In this document: in pieces, positions 56,106-64,000 of the stretch
Position numbering within the stretch: position 1 is the stretch's first letter
Layout of the letters: each line of letters begins with the position of its first letter
DNA from: Arbacia lixula
Lineage: Eukaryota > Echinodermata > Echinoidea > Arbacioida > Arbaciidae
Direction: 5' to 3'
Assembly: GCA_963669155.1 (NCBI GenBank)
Contig: OZ022588.1
Location: forward strand, 12,438,131 to 12,502,130
Length of the DNA: 64,000 nucleotides
Notes under the pieces: generated by a model
What the model was told of the DNA's origin: nothing
What the model saw: only the letters and a program-made list of their open reading frames with translations
The model's database searches: none
Position numbers and translations under genes: made by a program

Positions 56106-56530
56106 AACCCCGTTCATATACCCCACCTATCCGCAAAAAAGGCGCAACATTTGCGGCAATTTTGCTGATGCATTACCGACAGCTGCGTATATGAATGGAA
56201 ATTGCTCAAATAATGCTGTACTTGCTTCCTCCTTTTTTGCGCACATTTTGCACAACATCGCGGTAAGCGAATCTTATAAACTGCGTCCGCAAAATAGCCA
56301 TGAATGTTGCGCCTTGTGCATCGCCTTCTGGCATGTGGGTCGCTAATTCCACTGCTTGTACGGCTGAACGGAACATGTCACCATCGGTTTGGAGAGAGTC
56401 CAGCTGTCCAAAACACTGCAATATTACGGCTTTTGTGGTACATGAACGGTGCTTTTGCGGCTTGGTGGGAACTTGCTTTCTGACATGCATCGGTAATAAT
56501 AGCGGTATATGGTTTATGAACGGGGCTACA
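56106..56530. mobile_element. Inverted-repeat element, CCCGTTCATATACACC family
   Basis: ACCCCGTTCATATACCCC at the left, TATGAACGGGGCTAC at the right, about 425 bp. Confidence 0.72.
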
Positions 56531-58796
56531 GGCTAAAAATGCACGGTACATTTCACAGTGTTTGTTTCATGATATCAAGCTTAAAAGAAGCCCCCACAAT
56601 TACATTTAATTTTTTTCCCTGGTAGAGAATAAAAGGGAAACTAATGCCGGTGTCATATGAAACTAATTTGATGAAACCCAATATTCCGGATGATCACACA
56701 TTAACCTTCATTCACCTTTATGTTGAGTGCATCAGCACTACACTTCCTGCTTAATCTAGTTAAAAGGTACATGTACACTGTAGGGTTTTGGCAAGTAAAA
56801 ATATGATATTGTGCAATTACCATGGAAAATAGAGGAAAATTACACATGAGATTATCCCTCACAATATTACATTTGGAAACCGACTTCCAGCAGAATTATA
56901 TTGATGGCTAAATCTTGAGTTGAGTTTGGGATGACCCGTCCAAATTCAAAACTAAGTCGTTCGTATAGCAGTGAATCACAGTCTGAGGTATGTACAATGT
57001 ACGTATGTATGTATGTCAACTGTGGCCGCTACAAAATAGAATGTTTTAAAGTCAAACAAAGGAAATTTGTCATTTTCCTTACAAAGTTTGGGAAGCTATG
57101 ACTGTGACTTTACAAAATCATAACTTTCTTATCCTTTGACGGATTTTCATCAAACCTTCCCTTACATGTTTATTTCACGTTTCTGACATTTATTGAAACC
57201 AATGCTAGATTAAGATTAAGATTTACATGTAGATCTGTGATAACAAGTTTACAACCATCACATCTAATCAATTTATCAACCATAAAGACTAATATAGATG
57301 TACACTGTAGGCATGAGCTTTCACTTGCTTCATGTAAATATATATTTTTTTTTTCCAAAAGGAAACTTTGCCTGGTTAACTGGCGAAATGTCTATCATTT
57401 ATGATGTATCAGTACTGTAACCATGACCATAACTAGTCTCCCGACTCAGACACATTGAACCACTGACTAGTATTCTTTTGGAGTCAGTCAGGGAGTCTGC
57501 ATAAATAGGTCTGAAGTGTATAGACTAACTCATATAAGCTTCAACACATGTAGCAAGCCAGGCTGTAGTCTTCCTTCCAGGCATACATGTAGAATGGTCT
57601 ACATAATGTCTAAGCATGGAGACTAGTAAAAATTGAGATGCCTTGTACATCAGCCACAGCATTGTTTACATGTGAAAGGGGGAGAGGGAGTGGGGGTTCA
57701 TTGCTACTGATATAAACCATTCCCCAGTAAACACCCAAACACATAAACTGTGGGCTACATCTTGTTATGACATGGTCACTCTCTCCTCTCCGCTCTCAAA
57801 AAGGTGCATCTTCATTAGCCCGATCAGACCCAATAGCGAGCTAGTTTGCTGATCCAGGGAACTAGCCTGAAGTTACAATCGCATCTTCATGAGCTCGAAT
57901 CTCGGGAAACGTAAGGTCGACACTCGGGATGCATAAATTATCCCGATGTTCGCACTCGCGCAGTGTACGACAGAAATAGGCCATGACCGCATGGAAAAGC
58001 CCATTGACTTTCTACACATTTCTCAAACCCATGGTGCAGAGAGAGTTACATTGGCTTATGTCTCATGCCCCTGGAATAATTGTTTTTTACTGGAAGTGGA
58101 TACAAATTGTTACATTTTACTTTAAGAGATAATTTTCTACCAATATTTTAGGATCCCCAATAGGAACCTATAGTAACCAAGAGGAAGATTCTGGAAAGTG
58201 TGCAGTTCAAGGAGAGAAAATTCACAAAAATATCCAGATCTACAGGTCTTTAACAACCTTCTTAAATATCGCCTATGGGCTCTACAAATATCCTCAACAC
58301 AGTTTATCACGATAATATCTGGACTTCGTTATTTAGAACCCTCTGGTTATAAATATAGACCTGTGTTCTAGGAATATCCCCATCACAGGTTATCGCGATA
58401 ATATCCAGACTTGCTGGTCATTAAGAACCAAACTGGATATAAATACAGACCAGTGTGTTCTAGGAACAGAGAACAGGGCTGTCAAAATAAACACATCCTC
58501 TACCCATGATAGCAACGGAAGCCAAGAACCCATACAAGCTTGCTATCAAAGCCTTACCAGTCACTTATACTACAATTGGTAATAATATGCCTGATAATTA
58601 TGAGTTACACCTCTATACCTTGACAAATACAAACCCGACATCCTGAAAATGTAGGCCAGCAGGTTAAAGGAAGGGGAGAGAAGAAAAGAGAAGGCAGAGT
58701 GTCCTATTTACCAAAGTCATCAAACTCGACAGAAATCATCAGCATACCATAACTAAAACGAATATGAAAGCTCACAGTCAGAAAATACTAGCATTT

Positions 58797-58812
58797 TAAT
58801 AATAATAATAAT
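58797..58812. repeat. (AAT)n microsatellite
   Basis: Short AATAATAAT run directly before GCGCACTTTCCATCT, a sequence resembling the end of a SINE or LINE tail. Confidence 0.6.
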
Positions 58813-58874
58813 ACATAGAATTTATATAGCGCACTTTCCATCTTAACTAGATGCTCAAGGCGCTTCAGGGCAAA

Positions 58875-59266
58875 TTAAAGAGAGAGAGAAAAAAATACAA
58901 TACAGGTATGAACTTGTATGTCAAAAAGCACCATTTCAGGAAAAGTGGAAAGCTATTCTTATTTGCGTTTGAAACGTGACAACCATAGTCTACATTCATT
59001 ATCGTATTGTCCCTGTCAGCGTGTGATGTGAGCATTGCTCCCGTTGAACGCACTCTCTGTGGAGCAAACCGGATCGGACCAAAGCGTACAGCGGTCTCCG
59101 ATCTCTAGGCTATAGGTATCTGATGACCTGCCTCAAAGCTCAAAATTTACTGATTGCTATTATTTTGCCATAAGTCAGTTTCCAGGTCTATTATTGGGGG
59201 GGGGGGGGGGGGTTCTGATACGGTATCTTCTTTTGTTGATCTGCAAAAGGGACACCCTGTCTTTAG
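58875..59266. mobile_element. TTAA-type element, CATAGTCTACATTCAT family
   Basis: TTAA at the left and AAAAGGGACACCCTGTCTTTA at the right; internal GGAAAAG-GGAAAGCTATT and CATAGTCTACATTCAT; a G-run at 59193-59212. Confidence 0.6.
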
Positions 59267-59600
59267 ACGTTGGGGAAGGAAGTGATGAGGATTACAGCCC
59301 ATGATTCAAACTGAGCTGGGCTGCCATTCACGTTCCATCTCAGAATCACGTGAAGGAATCGTCTTAAATTCATCATGAAGAAGTCCATATCAAGCTTGTA
59401 TGTGGGGCTGTGATTCTGATCGCCATGACAGCGCCATTATGCCAAAATTACAGGGCATATATCTTCACCACTGATGGCCCTTACTCTACAAGTGAACAAT
59501 TTTGTTAACATAATTAATATCACAAATAAGTAATTTGCTATTATTATTTTACAACTGACTGATTAGTGTTATGATGTTAATGAGGGGAAAGAACTATGAT

Positions 59601-60030
59601 TGAAAGACAGGGTGTCGCTTTTGCAGGTCAAAGAATGAAATTGTGTAAATACCACAGAAAATGGGAAAAAATACTGGAAGAGAAGTTCTTCTCGCAGATC
59701 AGAACTAGAAAATGACTTTCAGCAAAATGATACCGATCGCTAGATTTTAAGGAAGTTGTGGACAGGTCATCCAAAACCTACCAGTTCCTGTCGTCACGAG
59801 ACCAGAGACTGCTCTCCACACGGCAGACGGCAGTATGCATTGGTGCGAGCGATGCCTGCTGACCGACAGATCGCGCAATATGACTACGAAACGGGGTGTT
59901 TCAAACATCAACGAGGAGAGTTTTTCCTCAAAAGGTTCATGAAGCTTTGACTGTGACATGTCATACATACAGCTGATCCACTCTGAGTTTCATGACTTTT
60001 CTATAAGGGCTACCGGTACTCTGTCTTTAA
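59601..60030. mobile_element. TTAA-type element, CATAGTCTACATTCAT family relative
   Basis: AAAGACAGGGTGTCGCTTTTG at the left and GGGCTACCGGTACTCTGTC-TTTAA at the right, opposite orientation to 58875-59266. Confidence 0.55.
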
Positions 60031-60339
60031 ATCATACCAGGGAAAGAAATACCGGGAGACTCGGTGCGATTTCCCTCCTAAAATGCTTAAAAGAGCCCTG
60101 GAAAATGTTAAAAGACCCCCAAAAATTCCCATAGACACAATGTAAGATTGTAGCCGAACAGCCAATGTGTTTAAAAAGTAGCCCCCGAAAATGTTGAATT
60201 ATCTTTTCCCTGAATCATACAGTAGGGTTTTTTTTGCCCATGAGGTTGGGGGTCAGATCAGATGGAAATAACCATAACATGTGTACCTGCAGTGAACACA
60301 GCCTCCGTTTGCAGCACATACGTGTACTGTACAGTCTGG

Positions 60340-60512
60340 CCGCAGCGTGCGCTATAATGAGCTCAGCGGTGCGCATTTATACATATTCTCGATCCAGACT
60401 TCCGGGACAAAATCCATGGCGAGATGTCGCGATATATTGCGAGGTTTTGACAGGGCAATTTTTAAAGTGCCTTGCATCAAGGCTAATTCAGTGGACATGG
60501 CGAAATGACGCG
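60340..60512 (+). promoter_or_regulatory. Possible promoter and 5' UTR
   Basis: CG-dinucleotide-richer patch (GCCGCAGCGTGCGC, GCGGTGCGCAT, GGCGAGATGTCGCG) with TATAATG near 60352 just upstream of the proposed first exon. Suggestive only. Confidence 0.3.
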
Positions 60513-63500
60513 GTAAGTGAATCTACGATTTTTCCTCTAAATTTTGGTATATAGATCGTCATATTTCCGGATATTTTTGTTTATCAAAATTGAGGCAAGA
60601 TATTATGCCATTTTCGGTGATTATTTCCTCGTATTTTGAAGTAGTTTTACATTTTGCTAGCTCCTGACTGGTATAAAAACCGTTTTGTATTGAAATTTCT
60701 TACGTGAAAAGATGAAATGTCGCTTTGTGATGCCATCGGGGATTTTGATCGAATCACCAGTTCTTTTGTCTTAAAAATCAGTTTGAAAATGACTTAAATA
60801 TCCTATTTGACCGGAAGTAGCCTTCGTTAGCTTTGTAGAATTGGTGAAACCGCGCGAAAATTGTGAACGAAATAACTAGTGTCTAGTCCCGTACGTGTAT
60901 TTCCGTGTTATGTTTTTGGTATAGTAATGGGGTTATGTGTGTGGTCGACATGTCTTTTAAAAACATTTAGACTGCTTTGATTACCTTCGACTCGTCCTTT
61001 TAAAAATTGTAGACTGCTTTGATTACGTTAAATCTAACTTACTTGAGGTATTTGTACTGTACTTGATCCCCGAGCCGCTGAGCTGATTTAACTTTTGAAA
61101 TTGAGAGTGGAGAGAGTGAGAGACTAGATCATGTCATAGGCATATAGCCTATAGGTAACACTACTTTTTCTGTTCACATGATTTACAGGCTGCCACAGTG
61201 CTCATCCTTAAAAATTACTGGATTTGGCGATTCTATTTTACGTGGTGTCCAGGAGCATCTTCCCTCTCTTTCACACTTTCTAGAACTTAGTTTGTATTTG
61301 GATTGGGATATCAATTTTTTTCCTGGAGCATCTATCTCATCCTTACGTAATCACATTTCAAACTTTGAAGATAATTCTCATTCACATATCATATTAATAC
61401 ACATAGGAACAAATAATCTTCAGAATAGCATCTGGGAGATAGATAATAAATCATTTGCGGAGCTGTATTACACTGCGCGAGAGAAGTTTCCCACAGCTGA
61501 TATTATTTTCAGTGTTATTTTACCCCGTTGGGATTCAGAAGATTTATACACGAAGTCGAGATACTATAATAATAATTTACACAAATTGTGCTCAAGTTTT
61601 TTCAATTGCTATGTGGTAGATGCCACTTCCCCCTTTTTGTGCAGTGATAGGTTTTTTCATTTTGATGGTGTTCATTTAACTCTTGAAGGGAAGTCAGCAC
61701 TTGCTTCTGAATTCACAAATTTGATATCTCAATTTGTTTACTACCAAAACTTCAAACCCAAGCAAACAATTAGAATACCTAAAGAATTGAAAATTTTGAT
61801 TAATATTTCCCGAAGTTCCCGTTCAAAATCAGCTGTTCAACAACCAATCCTCTCAGAAAAGGAAAAAGCCCTCATAAAATACAGAAAAAGGGAACGATAT
61901 GGAAAACCTTACATTAAACCGAAGGTGGAACAACCAAAGAGAAAAAAAAAGAAAGTTGTAAAAAAACGAGATCCAGTGTTGCTCCCTCCTCCCCCTAAAT
62001 ATCACGAGCCATCATTTCAGAACCTTAGCCTCATTCCATATACAACATTCCCAACACAATTATCATGCCCCCACACATACTCCTGTTCCCCACTCCCCAA
62101 GTCACCTACTCCATATATAACTTCACGAAAGAAGGCCAGAGAAAGGAAGAGGAGGCGGCAGAGGATCAAGAAGCACCGGAACAGGAAGAAGGTGTGTAGG
62201 TCTACTAACTTTGGTGGCTGTGCATGATTATATTTTGTGGTCTTGGGGCAGGGTGTTTTAAATGATAGGGTAGTAAAATACATGACCATAATTTTTTTTT
62301 TACATTTCTCTAACTTCTTTCATGGATGCAGTTTGGACTGGCCTTAATGTTTGACTGAGAAATTGGTAAAGTCCTTTTTCGTCATTTTAGTTGTGATTAA
62401 AGTGATCTTGCTCTGCGAAAAAAACACACATTTAATTTGACTTAATTAAGAAATGTTCTGTATGTAATATTGACATTTTTGTAAGGAACATTTTTTTCTT
62501 TCAGTTTTACTAATGTTTTGCCTAAATGTTTTTTTTTCACCTTAACCACAGATCAAATATGAGGATGTCCACTTGTGTGATTCTCCACAAGTAAGATCCT
62601 CTCCTCTTCATGTCACTCATCCAGTCGCACCTGTAGCTCCTGATCCTCATCCACCACCAGTTCCACTTTCTCCTCTTCATGTCACTCGTCCAGTCGCACC
62701 TGTAGCTCCTGATCCTCATCCACCAGCAGTTCCACTTTCTCCTCTTCATGTCACTCGTCCAGTCGCACCTGTAGCTCCTGATCCTCATCCACCAGCAGTT
62801 CCACTTTCTCCTCTTCATGTCACTCGTCCAGTCGCACCTGTAGCTCCTGATCCTCATCCACCAGCAGTTCCACTTTCTCCTCTTCATGTCACTCGTCCAG
62901 TCGCACCTGTAGCTCCTGATCCTCATCCACCAGCAGTTCCACTTTCTCCTCTTCATGTCACTCGTCCAGTCGCACCTGTAGCTCCTGATCCTCATCCACC
63001 AGCAGTTCCACTTTCTCCTCTTCATGTCACTCGTCCAGTCGCACCTGTAGCTCCTGATCCTCATCCACCAGCAGTTCCACTTTCTCCTCTTCATGTCACT
63101 CGTCCAGTCGCACCTGTAGCTCCTGATCCTCATCCACCACCAGTTCCACCATCAATCGCACCTCTAGCTCCAGATCCCCATCCACCACCAGTTCCACCTT
63201 CAATCGCACCTCTAGCTCCTGATCCTCATCCGCCACCAGTTCCACCTTCAATCGCACCTCTAGCTCCTGATCCTCATCCACCACCAGTTCCACCTTCAAT
63301 CGCACCTCTAGCTCCTGATCCCCATCTGCCACCAGTTCCACCTTCAATCGCACCTCGTGCAATATTGTTCAACAAAAACACAAATGTTTCGTTGGGGTGA
63401 AAGAAAAGCTTACCAAACATAAGCAGCCCTGTGGGAATTTTTCATGCGGACCATGTCGCCTTTGTCAAAAAACATCTCACAAATACACCCATTTTAATTT

Positions 63501-64000
63501 AATTAAGTCTGAAATGCTAAAAGATTTAATCAAATCAAAGTTTACAGACATTTCAGATTTTTCTTGTATATGTAACAGTTGCAGGCAAAAATATTCAAAA
63601 AAGTTGAAGAATGAGTCCTATACACCAGAAAAAAGTAGAAGAAAAATGAAGGATTCCCCATGCTTTTTGTCAGTATATTTAGATTGTGATTTAGCTGGTG
63701 CAGTTCAGACACAAGGCGATGTCTCTCAGTTTAATGAAATATTTTCATTGCAACTTGAAAACATACCTGAAACTATATATCTTTGTAAGTTTCACAGGGC
63801 ACGCTTTTTGAATTTTTCTGTGAAGAAGAACAACATTTGTGCTGCCTGTGATTGTCAGCTAAGTGGTAAGAAATATATAATCACTTGTTTATCCACAGAA
63901 GGCATTGCCAAATTAAGCCAGATTAATGAAAATCTGTCTATAAAAGAACATAACTTTATTTGTTCTTCATGTTATTGTTTTGCAAATCGTAAAGGCCAAC
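60505..64000 (+). CDS. SGNH/GDSL hydrolase fused to basic and Cys-rich regions (5' part)
   Basis: Proposed join: 60505-60512, 61189-62191, 62552-62590, then a Cys-rich exon running off the window. Start ATG at 60505 reads MTR across a consensus donor (GCG/GTAAGT) and acceptor TGATTTACAG. Residues of the 61189 exon show SGNH blocks: GFGDS (nucleophile Ser codon 61232-61234), PGAS, HIGTNN, and FDGVHLT (catalytic Asp-x-x-His). SGNH enzymes are esterases or lipases with about 200 residues. A Lys/Arg-rich stretch (QPKRKKKKVVKKRD and RERKRRRQRIKKHRNRKK) follows, resembling nuclear-localisation or nucleic-acid-binding sequence. Then come several CxxC pairs. Enzyme plus basic tail plus Cys-rich module does not match a host enzyme I know. 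SGNH domains do occur in some retro- and DNA transposons, so this may be a mobile element or a gene derived from one. Confidence 0.55.
61189..62191 (+). CDS. SGNH hydrolase exon
   Basis: Long exon, phase 2 in, phase 0 out (AAG/GTGTGT). The frame also contains an ATG at 61178, but that lies inside the acceptor tract. If the intron is not real, that ATG would be the start and the protein 349 residues to the stop at 62225-62227. Confidence 0.7.
62552..62590 (+). CDS. Short exon linking SGNH and Cys-rich regions
   Basis: Acceptor AACCACAG, 13 codons IKYEDVHLCDSPQ, consensus donor CAA/GTAAGA, phase 0. Alternatively translation continues without splicing into the Pro-rich repeats up to the stop at 63398-63400. 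Confidence 0.4.
62602..63355 (+). repeat. Pro-rich minisatellite: 69-bp units then 48-bp units
   Basis: Eight 69-bp units (starts 62602, 62671, 62740, 62809, 62878, 62947, 63016, 63085) are followed by about four to five 48-bp units. Both are multiples of three and open in the forward frame (LHVTRPVAPVAPDPHPP; then PPSIAPLAPDPHPPPV). The 48-bp unit is a shortened 69-bp unit. It could encode a Pro-rich linker or be intronic. Confidence 0.85.
63427..64000 (+). CDS. Cys-rich region, open to the window end
   Basis: Frame open from 63319 to the last base. Pattern: PCGNFSCGPCRLCQKTSHKYTH, then CICNSCRQKY, CAACDC, FICSSCYC, i.e. repeated CxxC pairs with nearby His, suggesting zinc binding. An AG at 63425-63426 fits phase 0 from the 62590 donor, but the preceding tract is poor in pyrimidines; an AG at 63335 or a frameshift are alternatives. 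The product is unrecognised. Confidence 0.5.

Larger units (their letters stand above)
36186..60500. other. 24-kb region without a recognisable gene
   Basis: Upstream (minus sense) of the first visible betaglycan exon. Apart from the repeats listed separately I found no exon that extends the betaglycan reading frame and no other convincing gene. Short GC-richer patches at 38700-38800 and 46290-46500 have no consistent frame plus splice sites. Stretches 43413-44866, 49276-51916, 54070-54954 and 57210-58790 show nothing but AT-rich sequence and short runs. Confidence 0.55.

Noticed and set aside
61178-61180. ATG at 61178 as start of the SGNH protein
   Set aside because: It lies in the pyrimidine-rich acceptor (TGATTTACAG). 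A phase-matched upstream exon with consensus donor at 60513 gives a better start, though the ATG remains possible if that intron is not real.
62537-63133. Minus-strand frame of repeated WMRIRSYRCDWTSD units
   Set aside because: Antisense shadow of the 69-bp Pro-rich minisatellite.
63096-63362. Minus-strand frame of repeated EVRLKVELV units
   Set aside because: Antisense shadow of the 48-bp units.

Overview
This is eukaryotic, intron-rich, AT-rich animal DNA. Canonical GT-AG introns, short phase-matched exons, a tRNA-derived repeat, a non-LTR retrotransposon fragment and dense families of short palindromic transposons show this. The repeat style (families ending GGGCCCTGTTGCATAAAAC and CCTGTTTCACCAAGCTG) together with a betaglycan orthologue suggests a marine deuterostome, most likely an echinoderm. 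That placement is an inference; no lineage-specific gene proves it.

Region 1 (1-13446, + strand) holds the 3' part of a long coiled-coil protein gene. Seven tandem modules each consist of a 171-nt exon (A, 57 codons) and a 162-nt exon (B, 54 codons), all phase 0. They are followed by a shortened eighth B exon and four unique C-terminal exons, with the stop at 13444-13446. A possible 27-nt micro-exon lies at 8146-8172. Every A-to-B intron carries a long GAT/GGT-rich tract. Several insertions sit in the introns: a tRNA-SINE-like composite, a fold-back element and TTAA-type miniature transposons.

Region 2 (13450-23770) is intergenic and repeat-rich. It has a decayed RTE-like LINE 3' end and several miniature inverted-repeat elements, and its right end probably carries the 3' UTR of the next gene.

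Region 3 (23771-36185, - strand) holds the 3' eleven coding exons of a betaglycan (TGF-beta receptor type III, TGFBR3) orthologue. In order these encode the second half of orphan domain 1, orphan domain 2, a ZP domain with Ser-Gly glycosaminoglycan-type sites in its linker, a transmembrane helix and a Pro/Asn/Gly-rich tail. All splice phases agree across the eleven exons. The signal peptide and first half of orphan domain 1 were not found.

Region 4 (36186-60500) is about 24 kb with no convincing gene. It holds microsatellites, tandem repeats, a complete 1.08-kb hAT-like non-autonomous element with an 8-bp target duplication, and TTAA-flanked miniature elements, several inserted into each other.

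Region 5 (60505-64000+, + strand) holds the 5' part of a gene or large mobile element. It encodes an SGNH/GDSL hydrolase domain with all four catalytic blocks, then a Lys/Arg-rich segment, then (after a short exon and a Pro-rich 69/48-bp minisatellite) a Cys-rich, probably zinc-binding region that runs off the window. This unusual combination, and the expanded exon-pair array of Region 1, are the two most interesting things here. The three loci show no sign of working together.
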